DNA from: Geomonas oryzisoli
Lineage (GTDB): Bacteria; Desulfobacterota; Desulfuromonadia; Geobacterales; Geobacteraceae
Assembly (NCBI RefSeq): GCF_018986915.1
Contig: NZ_CP076723.1
Span: forward strand, 2,451,501-2,515,500
DNA: 64,000 nucleotides
Direction of reading: 5' to 3'
Shown: positions 1 to 9,711 of the stretch, piece after piece
Layout: the number at the start of each line of letters is the position of its first letter
Numbering within the stretch: position 1 is the stretch's first letter
The notes under the pieces: model-generated
What the model was told of the DNA's origin: nothing
The model's input: only the letters and a program-made list of their open reading frames with translations
The model's database searches: none
Made by a program: the position numbers and the translations under genes

Positions 1-30
1 AAGTCTCCGCCAGTGCCGACCCCACCCCCG

Positions 31-336
31 CTAGTGCCGGGTCAACACGCGCAGCGTGTCGTTGGCCTCCTGAAGTTTCTTCTTGAGGATTTTCAGCTCG
101 TCGACCGTGTAGGTGGTGGCACCTTGCTCATTGATGGCAACCTGCAGCTTCCTGATCCTGTCCTGGATGCTGTCGACCTGGTTGTTGCAATCCTTCAGGA
201 GCATCGCGCACTCTTTCTCACACTGAGCGTCGCCTGCCTTATGCATGGTGCCGTGGGTCGGCGCCTCGTCAGCCAGTACCGGGGTTGCCGCCGCGAAAAG
301 GGATACAGCCATAAGAACCAAAAGTTTACGTTTCAT
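31..336 (-). CDS. Small secreted coiled-coil protein, unknown function
   Basis: 101 residues. Residues 1-22 form a typical Sec signal peptide (MKRK, hydrophobic stretch, cleavage after VLA), so the mature protein of about 79 residues should be periplasmic. The mature part has a Cys pair (CEKEC) plus one more Cys, then a long charged helix with heptad spacing ending in KKLQEANDTLRVLTRH, consistent with a coiled coil. The start is an ATG 8 nt behind a strong AAAGGAGG. A sigma54-type promoter lies at 400-416, giving a leader of about 50 nt, so expression is probably conditional. I recognise no named family; small secreted proteins of this kind are common in Geobacteraceae. The gene is real with good confidence; function is unknown. 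Confidence 0.8.
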   Translation of the reverse strand: MKRKLLVLMAVSLFAAATPVLADEAPTHGTMHKAGDAQCEKECAMLLKDCNNQVDSIQDRIRKLQVAINEQGATTYTVDELKILKKKLQEANDTLRVLTRH

Positions 337-399
337 CGTTACATCCTCCTTTGATCGAGAGTTTTGTGCTGCGCTTCGTTGCGCACCTGCCTAACTATG

Positions 400-416
400 A
401 GCATCGGGCGTGCCAA
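400..416 (-). promoter_or_regulatory. Candidate sigma54 (-24/-12) promoter
   Basis: On the minus strand this reads TTGGCACGCCCGATGCT, matching YTGGCACG-N4-TTGCW with GG and GC separated by exactly 10 nt. It points at the small secreted gene, with a predicted start near 388. Two direct GTAACTAC repeats spaced 10 bp lie immediately upstream (420-427 and 430-437). Confidence 0.65.
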
Positions 417-543
417 AACGTAACTACCTGTAACTACGTGACCCTTTCAAAGAGGAAGCTCGTAATTAGAGAATATTCGACAACACCAGTGGCTTATTCG
501 GCAAGGTTAACTCAGTCAATCAAACGCTGCGGCCCCAAACGAA

Positions 544-583
544 GCGCCCCCTGCAGCGAAGGCTGCAGGGGGCGCAGTTTTTT
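544..583. terminator. Strong hairpin terminator
   Basis: A perfect 14-bp GC-rich stem (544-557 with 562-575) and a GAAG loop. The T run (577-583) is on the plus side; on the minus side only TTCGTTTG follows. It lies at the end of the minus-strand envelope operon and isolates the sigma54-driven small gene from read-through. Probably works in both directions. Confidence 0.75.
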
Positions 584-600
584 AAAAACAGTTATGCCGG

Positions 601-1554
601 TTAAGTCGGGATGTTCACCAGGGACACCACCAGTTTCCGCCCCTCGGCATCGCACAACACGTCGAGGTTGACCTTACGGGCCTCGGGACCGGGCTCCTTG
701 CGCTTGATCCCCATCCGGTCCACAACCAGCGTCTCCTTCCCCACCCAGAGATACTCCTCGGCGTGCCCCAGCACGTCGGCTACCACTGCGAGGTACACCT
801 CCAGCATCTTGTCGTCTTTACCTATCTCCAGGAGCTGCGCCTCGATCTTTGCCAGTTGTTGCTCCAGGCCTGCCACGTCCGTAGCCGCGCCGGTGCGGGG
901 ATCGAAGCCGAAACCGCCGCGGCTCAACAGGGAGAGCTTCGAATCCAAAAGGGTGCGGTGTTTTTCCAGGTTGCCCCGCCGGGTCTTGATCTCGGTTATT
1001 CTCCCCAGGGCGATGCGCAGCAGGTGGTCGTAGGCCCGGCGCTTCAACTGGTAGCGGGTTTCCTCTTCCTTGCCGTTGAGGTCGAGGATCCGGTGCGCCT
1101 CGAAGCTCACCGTCACCTGCGGCACGTCGCGCAGCACCAGGTCGCCCGATATCTCCGCCCCCAGGATAAGCCGTTCCTGTTTCTCCATGAGCAGCAGCCC
1201 CGTGGCGGCGTGCCGGCCGTTGCCGCGCGTGCCGCGCAGTTGCGCCACGCCCGGGTCGCGCTCCAGGAACTGCCCCATTTCGGCGGCGGAGATGAAGTAG
1301 GTGCGCAGGTAGGTGTCTTCGTCGTAGCGCTGCGGATCGAGCGTCAGGACAGGGCCGGTACCGTCCACCAGGGAGACCACGTGGCCTATGGCGTGCAGCA
1401 CGGCGGGGCGGAGTTTTTTCTTGTAGCCGAACACGGCGCGGATCCAGGGGTCGGTGCCGTCGACAGCGCGTTCAATGGCCTTGTTGACCAGGGCATCGGG
1501 CACGGCACCCGCCTTGGTGCCGCGCCGGAAGATGGAGTGAAGAAACCTCAGCAA
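601..1554 (-). CDS. Conserved hypothetical protein, last gene of envelope operon
   Basis: 317 residues from a TTG start placed 6 nt behind AGGAGG; the in-frame extension upstream only overlaps mlaA and is a shadow. There is no signal peptide or membrane segment, so it should be cytosolic. The N-terminal half is mixed alpha/beta; residues about 175-260 are rich in Lys/Glu/Leu with coiled-coil character (ITEIKTRRGNLEKHRTLLDSKL, then QQLAKIEAQLLEIGKDDKML). I do not recognise a family or catalytic motif. It starts 14 bp after the mlaA stop and ends just before the terminator at 544-583, so it is co-transcribed with mlaA, the hydrolase and the TAXI protein; a role linked to envelope lipid handling is only inference from position. 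Confidence 0.7.
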   Translation of the reverse strand: MLRFLHSIFRRGTKAGAVPDALVNKAIERAVDGTDPWIRAVFGYKKKLRPAVLHAIGHVVSLVDGTGPVLTLDPQRYDEDTYLRTYFISAAEMGQFLERDPGVAQLRGTRGNGRHAATGLLLMEKQERLILGAEISGDLVLRDVPQVTVSFEAHRILDLNGKEEETRYQLKRRAYDHLLRIALGRITEIKTRRGNLEKHRTLLDSKLSLLSRGGFGFDPRTGAATDVAGLEQQLAKIEAQLLEIGKDDKMLEVYLAVVADVLGHAEEYLWVGKETLVVDRMGIKRKEPGPEARKVNLDVLCDAEGRKLVVSLVNIPT

Positions 1555-1568
1555 CTGCTGCCTCCTAC

Positions 1569-2408
1569 CTACTTCTGCTCTTTGGTTTGCTCGATGTCGA
1601 AATCGCGCTTCATCGTGTACAGGGTCCGGATCAGTTCGTACTCGAAGGGCGAGCCGGTCTGGCGGTACCTGAAGGGGGTGCGATGCCTGCGGTCGATGGC
1701 GTAGATCCCGGAATAGGCAAAGGTGAACGTGCTGTCGTTGATCCAGGCGACCGGGCCGAGATAGTTGGACGTGGCCAGGTCCGCGATCAGCCCCGTGGTA
1801 TCCCGGACGTTGGAGGCGCCCAGCACGGGGAGCATCAGGTAACTCCCGCTCCCGGTTCCGTAATGTCCGAGGGTGAGCCCGAAATCTTCGGTCTGGCGTT
1901 TGAGCCCCATCTTCTTCGCCTGATCCCACAAACCGCCGACACCGATGGTGGAGTTGATCACGAAGCGGCTCACGGTGATGCCGGCGCCCTTCAGATTGAA
2001 CTGCATGAGATTATTAGTCAAGTTGGTAATTTCACCCAGGTTGTCGATGGCGTCGGAAACCCGGTCCTCGAGGTAGTTGGGCATGATGAACTCGTAGCCG
2101 CGCACCACGGGACGGTACAGGTACTCGTCGAAGTAGTAGTTGAACCGGTAGCTGCCGCGGTTGAACCCCTCGACCGAGTCCTTCACGTCCAGCATGTTGG
2201 GCTGCCCGGGCTTGACCAGGTCCTCGTAGCGCCTAAGCGGCGGTTCCACGGGACCGGTCACCGTGGGCATGGTGGAGCATGCCGAAAGCAGCAACAGGAA
2301 TAACAGCGGGGCCAGGAGCCGCCATGCTGCGGCTGCTGCGGCCATCGTGGTCCGGTCCCCTCTTCCGCGCGAGATGGAGCAAGGCATGTAAGCGGCATGC
2401 GGTTTCAT
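1569..2408 (-). CDS. mlaA: MlaA/VacJ family outer-membrane lipoprotein
   Basis: 279 residues. The chosen ATG (MKPHAAYMPC) lies 7 nt behind GGAGGA; an upstream GTG overlaps the hydrolase stop but abuts the ribosome site. After a long N-region comes a hydrophobic run and lipobox LLLLSAC, so the protein should be lipid-anchored. The MlaA core follows: EGFNRGSYRFNYYFDEYLYRPVVRGYEF, then NNLMQFNLKGAGITVSRFVINSTIGVGGLWD and the LGHYGTGSGSYLMLPVLG segment, all hallmarks of the family. Known MlaA proteins sit in the outer membrane and extract mislocalised phospholipid from the outer leaflet, handing it to the periplasmic MlaC shuttle. No mlaBCDEF genes are present here. The gene overlaps or abuts its neighbours, so it is part of the four-gene operon from the TAXI protein. 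Confidence 0.93.
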   Translation of the reverse strand: MKPHAAYMPCSISRGRGDRTTMAAAAAAWRLLAPLLFLLLLSACSTMPTVTGPVEPPLRRYEDLVKPGQPNMLDVKDSVEGFNRGSYRFNYYFDEYLYRPVVRGYEFIMPNYLEDRVSDAIDNLGEITNLTNNLMQFNLKGAGITVSRFVINSTIGVGGLWDQAKKMGLKRQTEDFGLTLGHYGTGSGSYLMLPVLGASNVRDTTGLIADLATSNYLGPVAWINDSTFTFAYSGIYAIDRRHRTPFRYRQTGSPFEYELIRTLYTMKRDFDIEQTKEQK

Positions 2409-2410
2409 GA

Positions 2411-3700
2411 TCACTCCTCCTTCCCTTTGAGAAAGCCGGTTATGGCGGAGACCACGTCGGGATGGAACATGTTGCCCATGTGTCCGCCGCTGGGGAAGAT
2501 CCAGGCCCGGTCATCGAAGACGCGTTGCAGGTAGTCGATGTCACCGGAGACCAGGATGATGTCGTCCTCGTTGTGGATCAGCCCGAACTTCTTGTTCCCC
2601 TTCAGGTACCCTTCCAGCGAGCGCAGGGTCTCGCGCCGCAGCAAAGCCTCGCGGGTCAACCCCGACTCCATCTTCTGATAATGCGGGAAAAGCCACTGTT
2701 CGAAGTAGTCGACGAAGCTCGTCTTGTAGGCGACGATGGCGTAGCGGGTGAGCGAGGTCGTCGAGGTGAGACGAACGTTTTTGGGGACGATGTAGCCGCC
2801 GCCGTTCATGACGTCAGCCGTGAAGATCATGTCCGCGGCGTTCATGCGTGCGGTGAGACCGATCAGGGCGGCGAGGTTGCTCTCGCTGGGCTGCATCCGC
2901 TTGTAGGTGCGGTACATCGATTCGCCGCTCAGCCCGCCGGGACTCCAGGCCTCGGAAAGATGCATGGTCTGGCTGAAGACGCCGCGGAACCAGTTGTCGA
3001 AGTTGTCCATTCCTCCGGGAACGTTGTCCACCAGCAATCGGTCCAGGGCCGAAACCGAGTCGTAGAGGCATACCGGCGGGTTCATGAGCAGCACGCGCGT
3101 GAAATTGAAGCGGTGCTCCCTGTCGTCAAGGTTGGCGATGAAGGCGGCATCGAAGCCCCCCAGGCTGTACCCTGCCAGCAGGAACTCGGAGACCTCGACG
3201 CGTCCGCGGACCTTCTGGTAGGCGAGATCCATGACCCGGTACAGGTCCTTGGCGTCGTCGGTGGCAATCCCGGGGAGACCGCTGGACGCGTTCACCACGA
3301 AGTCCATGTGGGTCGGCGAAGTTATCGAGATGACATGGAAACCGGCTTGATACAACACCTTCTGCAGCTTGAGCATGCGCGGCACGTCGAACCGGGAGCC
3401 AGAGCCTGCGACCAAAAAGACCAGCGGTGCCTTGTGGTCCTGGTACACCAGCGAGCAGGCGAGCCCGTCCTCGTACCAGAACACCTCGGGTATCTTCCTT
3501 TTCGGGAAGGGGCGGACATCGAACTCGTACACCGGGATCTGGTCCGGCAGCCTGACCTCGAACTCCTTCGGGAGCTCCATCACCGTCGCCTCGTACGGGT
3601 TCACAAAGGGATAGAAATAGGATTTCGCAGGCGTCGCCCAGGCAGTCCGGACGGCAAGAAAAGAAACGAGCAGCAGAGTCAGCGCAAGTAGACGTTTCAT
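2411..3700 (-). CDS. Secreted alpha/beta-hydrolase (serine hydrolase)
   Basis: 429 residues with a signal peptide (MKRLLALTLLLVSFLAVRTAWA). The middle contains PLVFLVAGSGSRFDVPRML, the oxyanion-type strand and loop, and the nucleophile elbow GYSLGG (about residue 178-183), so a Ser-His-Asp hydrolase fold is clear; a C-terminal SGGHMGNMFHPD is a good candidate for the catalytic His. Substrate cannot be read from sequence. It lies 23 bp after the TAXI binding protein gene and is translationally coupled to mlaA (the stop lies next to the mlaA start), which suggests a lipid or envelope ester substrate, as inference. Start ATG follows GGGGAGGTAATC. Confidence 0.85.
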   Translation of the reverse strand: MKRLLALTLLLVSFLAVRTAWATPAKSYFYPFVNPYEATVMELPKEFEVRLPDQIPVYEFDVRPFPKRKIPEVFWYEDGLACSLVYQDHKAPLVFLVAGSGSRFDVPRMLKLQKVLYQAGFHVISITSPTHMDFVVNASSGLPGIATDDAKDLYRVMDLAYQKVRGRVEVSEFLLAGYSLGGFDAAFIANLDDREHRFNFTRVLLMNPPVCLYDSVSALDRLLVDNVPGGMDNFDNWFRGVFSQTMHLSEAWSPGGLSGESMYRTYKRMQPSESNLAALIGLTARMNAADMIFTADVMNGGGYIVPKNVRLTSTTSLTRYAIVAYKTSFVDYFEQWLFPHYQKMESGLTREALLRRETLRSLEGYLKGNKKFGLIHNEDDIILVSGDIDYLQRVFDDRAWIFPSGGHMGNMFHPDVVSAITGFLKGKEE

Positions 3701-3723
3701 GATTACCTCCCCACAGCCGGCCG

Positions 3724-4710
3724 CTACGGTATCAGGCCGGACTCTTTGAAGTAGCGTGCCGCTCCGGGATGCAGGGGAATAACGTTGACCCGCGCCGCCT
3801 GTTCAGGCGTCAGATCCTGCAGGATCGGGTGCTGGCGCCGGAACAGGTCGAGGTTGCCCAGGATCTCGCGCACCACGTGGTAGACATTGTCGTCGGGCTG
3901 GTCGGAGTTGGTGAAAAGTAAGGTGCGGATGCCGAGGCTTGGCACGCTTCCCGTTGCCTGCACGTTCGGGTAGAAGCGCATCGGGATGAGGACCGGGACG
4001 AGGAGCGGGTTGTTCCCGGTCACCTGCCTGATCAGCTCTTCACCCAACGGAACCAGGAGCACCTTGCGCTTCCCCGCGCTTGCCTCGAGCACGGTGAGGT
4101 TTGGGTGCCCGACGATGCAGAGGTAGGCATCGATGTCACCTTTTTGCAGCAGTTCCGGGGCGAGCGCGGTGGAATGCTCGGAGGTGAAAACCTCTCCGGG
4201 GTTGAGCCCCGACATCTGCAACAGCGCGCCGGCGTAGGTGTTGTCGATGGAACCGGGGGCGCCTATGCTGAGCCTTTTCCCTTTCAGGTCGGAGACGCGC
4301 TTCACGCCGCTGTCGACGGCGGCGACGATGGTGACCGTGGCCGGATAGAGCCCGAGCACGGCCCGCAATCCTTCCCTCGCCTTCCCTTCCCAGGGACGCA
4401 CCCCCTGCATGGCGCGCTTCAAAAGTTCGGTCTCGGCGATGCCGAACGCAGCCCGTCCCTCGGCGACCGCGTCGATGTTCGCCACCGACCCGGCCGAGGC
4501 CACGGTGGCGAGCCTCACGCCGTAGACCGCGCTCTTCTTGTTGAATACCTTGGCCGCGGCACTTGCGGCGGCGTAGTAGGAACTGGTGGTGGTGCCTGAG
4601 GAGATGGGCAGGGACTGCAGCGGTGCGGCGAGAACCGGGGGAGGCGAAAGGTGTAACAGTGTGACGGCGAGAAACGCCAGAGAGTACGCGGCCAGTCGGC
4701 AAACATGCAT
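3724..4710 (-). CDS. TAXI-family TRAP transporter solute-binding protein
   Basis: 328 residues with an N-terminal signal peptide (to about residue 29, VLAAP). The sequence LPISSGTTTSSYYAAASAAAKVFNKK is the family signature of TAXI binding proteins, followed by a VAEGRAAFGIAE segment, SDLKGKRLSIGAPGS and NTYAGALLQ, all in the usual order and length. TAXI proteins bind small acids (glutamate, 2-oxoglutarate, dicarboxylates in known cases) for a fused-membrane-subunit TRAP transporter, but no TRAP permease gene is next to it. It is first in the operon leading to the hydrolase, mlaA and the 317-aa protein. An extended -10 (TGG then TATAAC, 4749-4754) lies about 40 bp upstream. As an orphan binding protein it may instead deliver a ligand to a sensor or to the envelope machinery. 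Confidence 0.9.
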   Translation of the reverse strand: MHVCRLAAYSLAFLAVTLLHLSPPPVLAAPLQSLPISSGTTTSSYYAAASAAAKVFNKKSAVYGVRLATVASAGSVANIDAVAEGRAAFGIAETELLKRAMQGVRPWEGKAREGLRAVLGLYPATVTIVAAVDSGVKRVSDLKGKRLSIGAPGSIDNTYAGALLQMSGLNPGEVFTSEHSTALAPELLQKGDIDAYLCIVGHPNLTVLEASAGKRKVLLVPLGEELIRQVTGNNPLLVPVLIPMRFYPNVQATGSVPSLGIRTLLFTNSDQPDDNVYHVVREILGNLDLFRRQHPILQDLTPEQAARVNVIPLHPGAARYFKESGLIP

Positions 4711-4748
4711 AGGGTCCCCCCGTTAAGCAGTTTCGACAACAAGCCTTA

Positions 4749-4754
4749 GTTATA
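4749..4754 (-). promoter_or_regulatory. Candidate extended -10 promoter for the TAXI-hydrolase-mlaA operon
   Basis: Minus-strand TGGTATAAC supplies an extended -10; no convincing -35 is visible. It is the only plausible promoter between the 43-aa gene and the TAXI gene. Confidence 0.4.
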
Positions 4755-4810
4755 CCATTTTTTCTTAATTCCACACATGGAAGCGGCGGTGCAGGTATCA
4801 GCGCCGGGGG

Positions 4811-4942
4811 CTAGTGTTTGAGGAGGAAGTGGACCAGGTTGACAGGCCACTCGGGAAGTGGCTCGGGAGCGAGGAGATAGTACGCGAGGGTCAAGGCAAT
4901 GGCGGCGATGCAGCAGTAGAGGGTGATGCGTGCTCTGGACAA
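4811..4942 (-). CDS. 43-aa single-span membrane microprotein at the end of the RND operon
   Basis: A TTG-started frame, 5 nt behind AAAGGAG, encodes 43 residues: a short basic N-terminus (LSRARIT), one hydrophobic segment (LYCCIAAIALTLAYYLLAP) and a short amphipathic tail ending HFLLKH. It is too short to appear in ordinary gene calls. It follows the outer-membrane factor gene in the same direction with a 104-bp gap holding a strong hairpin (5003-5026). A small protein with one transmembrane helix at the tail of an RND operon recalls AcrZ, which binds AcrB, but no sequence relationship can be claimed. Good ribosome site, clean composition and position support it; function is inferred. Confidence 0.6.
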   Translation of the reverse strand: MSRARITLYCCIAAIALTLAYYLLAPEPLPEWPVNLVHFLLKH

Positions 4943-5002
4943 CGGGGCTCCTTTCGGCCGCAGGGAATTCGACACAGTTCGCCTCCCTGCGCCATACTGC
5001 TT

Positions 5003-5026
5003 CCCCGGGCCGGGATCGGCCCGGGG
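5003..5026 (-). other. Intercistronic RNA hairpin without T tract
   Basis: A perfect 10-bp stem (5003-5012 with 5017-5026) and GGAT loop between the efflux outer-membrane gene and the 43-aa gene. With no T tract it is more likely an mRNA-stability or processing element than a terminator. Confidence 0.6.
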
Positions 5027-5046
5027 ATAGGTGCTGATTCTGTCTG

Positions 5047-6462
5047 TTACTTGCTGCCGCCCCCCAATACCTTGTAGAGGGTGACCATGTTGTTCAGGCG
5101 CGCGAGGCGGGTGGTGATCAGGTTCTGCTGGGCCACATAGAGCGAACGCTGCGCGTCGAGGACGTTGAGGTAGCTGTCCACGCCGGTCTGGTAGCGGGCC
5201 TGGGAGAGACGGAAGGTCTCCGCAGTGGCGCCGGTGAGGGACTGCTGCGCCGCCACCTGCTCGTCGATGGTGCCGCGCTGGGCCAGCGCATCGGCCACCT
5301 CGCGGAATGCGATCTGAATCGCCTTCTCGTACTGGGCCACGGCTATGTCGCGGTCCACCTTGGCCACTTCGAGGTTCGCCTTGTTGCGCCCCCCCTCGAA
5401 GATGGGAACGGATATGCTCGGCGCGAAGCTCCAGGCCAGGTTCCCCCCCTTGAAGAGGCCGGTAAGCTGGTCGCTGCCGAAGCCCACGCTGGTGGTCAGG
5501 GCGATGCGCGGGAAGAAGGCGGCGCGAGCCGCACCGATATTGGCGTTGGCCCCTTTCAGGTTGTTCTCGGCCTGCAGGATGTCCGGGCGGGAGAGGAGCA
5601 CGTCGGACGGAAGCCCCGGCGCCACGTCCTTCACCGCGGTCAGTGTTTCGGTCAGCGACTTGGGCAGGAGATCCTGCGGTACGTCTGAGCCGACCACCAG
5701 GACGAGGGCGTTCAGGTCCTGCGCCACCAAGGTGGTATAGCGGGCTATGTCTACCCGGGCGGAGTCGACGCTGGTCTGGGCCTGCTGCAGGTCGAGGGCG
5801 GAGGAAACCCCAGCCTCGAACCGGCTCTTGCTGAGGCGGTAGGACTCCTGCTGGTTCGCCAGGGTGTCCTTGGCAAGCTGCAGCCGCTCCAGGTCCGAGC
5901 CGAGCGTCAGGTAGGCGTTGGCTACCTGAGACACCAGGGTGATCTGCACACTGCGCCTGGCCTGCTCGGTGGCGAGGTACTGCTCCAGTGCCTGGTCCTT
6001 CAGGCTACTGACCCTGCCGAACAGGTCGAGCTCGTAGGAACTGATGCCGACCGAGACGTTGTAGGAGTGGCCAACGCCACCGTTGCCGTTCTGGCTCAGA
6101 TCGTCCGCCGTCTTCCTCACGGCAAAGGCGCCGTCCCCGGTGACGGTGGGGAAAAGGTCGGCACGTTTGATCTGATACAGGGCGCGATAGCGGTCCATGT
6201 TCAGAACCGCCACCTTGAGGTCACGGTTGTTGTCCAGGGCGAGCGTAATGAGCTTTTGCAACTGCGGCTCGACGAAGAACTCCTGCCAGGGGATCTCGGC
6301 CAGGGGCTTCTGCGCCGCCTGCTCCGTCTTGTAGGACGGGCCGGTGGGCCAGTTGCCGGCAACCGGGGGGGCTGGCGGGGTGTATTTAGGTGCCATCGAG
6401 GCGCACCCTCCCAGGAACAGGAAGGCGGCCAGGGCAAGGGGTCTGGCGATCGTGCGTGTCAT
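5047..6462 (-). CDS. RND efflux outer-membrane factor lipoprotein (NodT/OprM type)
   Basis: 471 residues. A signal sequence ends in the lipobox FLFLGGC, so it is a lipoprotein like OprM. Two OEP repeats follow: [33 protein letters not shown] opens the first half, and [37 protein letters not shown] opens the second, both family hallmarks. It forms the trimeric TolC-like duct for the tripartite pump. It begins 1 bp after the pump gene stop, so it is tightly coupled in the order MFP-RND-OMF. Confidence 0.95.
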   Translation of the reverse strand: MTRTIARPLALAAFLFLGGCASMAPKYTPPAPPVAGNWPTGPSYKTEQAAQKPLAEIPWQEFFVEPQLQKLITLALDNNRDLKVAVLNMDRYRALYQIKRADLFPTVTGDGAFAVRKTADDLSQNGNGGVGHSYNVSVGISSYELDLFGRVSSLKDQALEQYLATEQARRSVQITLVSQVANAYLTLGSDLERLQLAKDTLANQQESYRLSKSRFEAGVSSALDLQQAQTSVDSARVDIARYTTLVAQDLNALVLVVGSDVPQDLLPKSLTETLTAVKDVAPGLPSDVLLSRPDILQAENNLKGANANIGAARAAFFPRIALTTSVGFGSDQLTGLFKGGNLAWSFAPSISVPIFEGGRNKANLEVAKVDRDIAVAQYEKAIQIAFREVADALAQRGTIDEQVAAQQSLTGATAETFRLSQARYQTGVDSYLNVLDAQRSLYVAQQNLITTRLARLNNMVTLYKVLGGGSK

Positions 6463-6463
6463 G

Positions 6464-9400
6464 CTAGTGCACCTCCGCAGCGGCAGCGGCCTTCTTGGCC
6501 GTTCCGTGCTTCTTGGAGAACATCTTCGTCACCATGACGAAGAAGAACGGGATGAAGATAAGGTCGATGAAGGTCGCCGACAGCAGGCCGCCGGTCACCG
6601 CGGTGCCGATGGCGTTCTGGGCGCCGGCGCCCGCCCCCTTGGTGAGCGCGAGCGGCAGGGTACCGAAGAAGAAGGCGAGCGAGGTCATGATGACCGGACG
6701 CAGCCTGATCTTGACGGCGGTAAGCGTCGCCTCGACCAGTTCGTGTCCCTGGTGCAGCTGGTCCTTGATGAACTGGATGATCAGAATCGCGTTCTTGGTC
6801 GACAGGCCCACCGTGGTCAACAGACCGATCTGCAGGTAGATGTCGTTCGGGAGCACCCGGAGCGTTACCGCGGTGACCGCACCGACCAGGCCCAGCGGGA
6901 GCATGAGCAGGTTGACGAACGGGATGGTCCAGCTCTCGTAGAGGGCGGCTACAGCCAGGAAGACGACCAGGAGCGAGATGGCGTAGAGGGCCGGGGCCTG
7001 TTTCCCTGCGTTCTTTTCCTCGTAGGAGAGGCCGGTCCACTCGTAGGCGATACCCGGCGGCAGCTTGGCGGCCATGGCCTCCATCTCGGCCATCGCCTCG
7101 CCGGTAGAGATACCCTTGGCCGCGTTGCCCATGATTTCTACGCTCGGGATGCCGTTGTAGCGCTCCAGGCGCGGAGAGGCGTGCTCCCACTTGGCGGTCG
7201 CGAAGGCGGAGAAGGGAACCATCTCGCCCTTGTCGTTTCTCACGTACCACCTGTTGATGTCTTCGGGCACCATGCGGTAGGCCGCATCGGACTGCAGGTA
7301 CACCTTCTTGACCCTGCCGTTTTGCAGGAAGTCGTTGACGTAGGAGGAGCCCCAGGCGGTGCCCAGGGTGTTGTTGATGTCGGAGAGCGACACGCCCAGG
7401 GCGCCGGCGCGGACGTCATCGATGTTCAGCTTGAACTGAGGGGTATCGTCCTGGCCGTTGGGGCGCACCGCCATGAGTTTCTTGTTCTGGCTTGCCATGC
7501 CTAAAAGCTGGTTCCTGGCGTCCATGAGGGCCTGGTGGCCAAGACCGCCGCGGTCCTGCAGCTGGAAGTCGAAGCCGTTGGCCTGGCCCAACTCGACGAC
7601 GGCCGGGGGCGAGAAGGCGAAGGCCATCCCATCCCTGAACTTCGAGAAGGCGCCCATGGCGCGGCCGGCGACGGCCGGGGCCTTCAGGTCCGGGGTCGGG
7701 CGCAGCTTCCAGTCCTTGAGCTTGACGAAGGCGAGGCCCATGTTCTGGCCGCGGCCGGCGAAGCTGAAGCCCGCCACGGTGATCAGGGAGTCGACCGACT
7801 TCTTCTCGTTCTCGAGGAAGTGCTTTTCCACCTTCTCGAGCATCTTGATGGTGCGCTCCTGGGTGGCGCCCGCCGGAAGCTGGATCTGGCAGACGATGAA
7901 GCCCTGGTCCTCGTCCGGAAGGAACGCGGTGGGGAGCCTCAGGAAGAAGAAGGCCATGGCGCCGACCAGGCAACCGTAGAAGATGAGGTAGCGCAGCGGC
8001 TTGCCGAAGGAGTTGCCGACGATGGACTCGTACTTGTGACGCGCCTTGTCGAACACCTTGTTGAACCAGCGGAAGAAGCCGCAGAACCAACCGGACTCGC
8101 ACGCCTCGTGCCCTTTAACCACCGGTTTGAGGAGCGTGGCGCACAAGGCCGGGGTCAGGATCTGGGCGGTGAGCACCGACAGGATCATCGCCGAGACGAT
8201 GGTGATGGAGAACTGGCGGTAGATGACGCCGGTGGAACCGCCAAAGAACGCCATCGGGATGAAGACGGCGGAAAGCACGGTGGCGATGCCCCAGAGGGCC
8301 GAGGTGATCTGCCCCATTGACTTGACCGTCGCGTCGTGTGGGGAGAGCCCCTCCTCGGTCATGATCCTTTCCACGTTCTCGACCACGACGATGGCATCGT
8401 CAACCAACAGGCCGATGACGATGACCAATGCGAACATGGTCAGGGTGTTGATGGAGAAGCCTGCCGCGAAGAGAACGCCCAGGGTGCCCAGGAGAACGAC
8501 CGGGACCGCGATGGTCGGGATCAGGGTAGCGCGAATGTTCTGCAAAAACAGGAACATGATGATGAAGACCAGGCACACCGCCTCCATCAGGGTCTTGACC
8601 ACCTCCTCCATCGAGATCTTGACGAACGGGGTGGTGTCGTACGGGTAGACGACCTTGGCGCCGGCCGGGAAGAACTTCTCCAGGTCCGCCATCTTGGTCC
8701 TGACCCGCTCGGCGGTGTCGAGCGCGTTGGCGCCGGCGGCGAGCCTCAGCGCCATGGCCGCAACCGGTTTCCCTTTGTAGCGGGCCAGGGTGTCGTAGTT
8801 CTCGGTGCCGATGTCGATCTTGGCCACGTCCCTGAGCTTGACCGTAGAGCCGTCGGGGTTGGTGCGCAGCACGATCTCCTGGAACTGCTCCGGGTTCTGC
8901 AGCAGGGTCCGCGCGGTGATGGTGGCGTTTAACTGCTGCCCCTGCATGGCGGGCATGCCGCCGAACTGGCCGGCGGACACCTGCGCGTTCTGCGCCTGCA
9001 GCGCGGTGGTGACGTCGTTGGGGGTGAGCTTGTAGTTGTTCAGCTTGTCCGGGTTCATCCAGATGCGCATCGCGTTCTGGGAACCGAACACGGTCACCTC
9101 ACCCACGCCTTCGACGCGGCTGATGATGTCCTGGACGTTGGACACCATGTAGTCGGTCAGCTGGTAGCGGTTGAGGCTGCTGTCCTCGGAGACGATGCCG
9201 ACGATCAGCAGGAAGTTACGGGTGGATTTCACCACCTGGACCCCCTGCTTCTGCACCACCTGCGGCAACAGCGGCGTAGCCAGCTGCAGTTTGTTCTGCA
9301 CCTGAACCTGGGCGATATTGGGATCGGTCCCGGCCTTGAAGGTCAGGTTGATGGAGACCGCACCGGCGGAGTCGCTGGTGGAGGACATGTAGAGCAGGTT

Positions 9401-9619
9401 GTCGATGCCGTTCATCTTCTGCTCGATCACCTGGGTGACCGTGTCCTGCACCGTCTGGGCGGAGGCGCCCGGGTACATGGCGTTGACCGAGATCTGCGGC
9501 GGCGCGATGGGCGGATACTGGGAGACCGGCAGCGACTTCATGGCCAAGAGGCCGGCCAGCATCACCCCGATGGCGATGACCCAGGCGAAGATGGGTCTGT
9601 TTATGAAAAACCTGGACAT
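6464..9619 (-). CDS. RND multidrug efflux pump, HAE1 family (AcrB/MexB-like)
   Basis: 1051 residues, the usual length for AcrB-type proteins. It begins [23 protein letters not shown] (first of twelve membrane segments) followed by [32 protein letters not shown], the HAE1 signature. The proton-relay region [20 protein letters not shown], with its DD pair, is present in TM4. The C-terminal repeat [11 protein letters not shown] and [16 protein letters not shown] (TM10-11) is intact. It exports hydrophobic drugs or solvents from the inner membrane and periplasm using the proton gradient. It lies between the fusion protein and outer-membrane genes; the MFP-RND gap contains a heptamer tandem repeat. 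Start ATG follows AAGGAG. Substrate is unknown. Confidence 0.96.
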   Translation of the reverse strand: MSRFFINRPIFAWVIAIGVMLAGLLAMKSLPVSQYPPIAPPQISVNAMYPGASAQTVQDTVTQVIEQKMNGIDNLLYMSSTSDSAGAVSINLTFKAGTDPNIAQVQVQNKLQLATPLLPQVVQKQGVQVVKSTRNFLLIVGIVSEDSSLNRYQLTDYMVSNVQDIISRVEGVGEVTVFGSQNAMRIWMNPDKLNNYKLTPNDVTTALQAQNAQVSAGQFGGMPAMQGQQLNATITARTLLQNPEQFQEIVLRTNPDGSTVKLRDVAKIDIGTENYDTLARYKGKPVAAMALRLAAGANALDTAERVRTKMADLEKFFPAGAKVVYPYDTTPFVKISMEEVVKTLMEAVCLVFIIMFLFLQNIRATLIPTIAVPVVLLGTLGVLFAAGFSINTLTMFALVIVIGLLVDDAIVVVENVERIMTEEGLSPHDATVKSMGQITSALWGIATVLSAVFIPMAFFGGSTGVIYRQFSITIVSAMILSVLTAQILTPALCATLLKPVVKGHEACESGWFCGFFRWFNKVFDKARHKYESIVGNSFGKPLRYLIFYGCLVGAMAFFFLRLPTAFLPDEDQGFIVCQIQLPAGATQERTIKMLEKVEKHFLENEKKSVDSLITVAGFSFAGRGQNMGLAFVKLKDWKLRPTPDLKAPAVAGRAMGAFSKFRDGMAFAFSPPAVVELGQANGFDFQLQDRGGLGHQALMDARNQLLGMASQNKKLMAVRPNGQDDTPQFKLNIDDVRAGALGVSLSDINNTLGTAWGSSYVNDFLQNGRVKKVYLQSDAAYRMVPEDINRWYVRNDKGEMVPFSAFATAKWEHASPRLERYNGIPSVEIMGNAAKGISTGEAMAEMEAMAAKLPPGIAYEWTGLSYEEKNAGKQAPALYAISLLVVFLAVAALYESWTIPFVNLLMLPLGLVGAVTAVTLRVLPNDIYLQIGLLTTVGLSTKNAILIIQFIKDQLHQGHELVEATLTAVKIRLRPVIMTSLAFFFGTLPLALTKGAGAGAQNAIGTAVTGGLLSATFIDLIFIPFFFVMVTKMFSKKHGTAKKAAAAAEVH

Positions 9620-9639
9620 GGAATAAGCTCCTTAAAATC

Positions 9640-9667
9640 CGTTCAACGTTCAACGTTCAACGTTCGA
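9640..9667. repeat. Heptamer tandem repeat (CGTTCAA)n
   Basis: Three perfect CGTTCAA units plus a variant CGTTCGA, in the gap between the fusion-protein and pump genes. A related array (CGTTCTA)n is at 48017-48090, also beside an RND gene. Confidence 0.85.
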
Positions 9668-9711
9668 CGTTTACTTCACATCGACGAGAGTGGCTGTTTT
9701 AGTGGTCGCGC

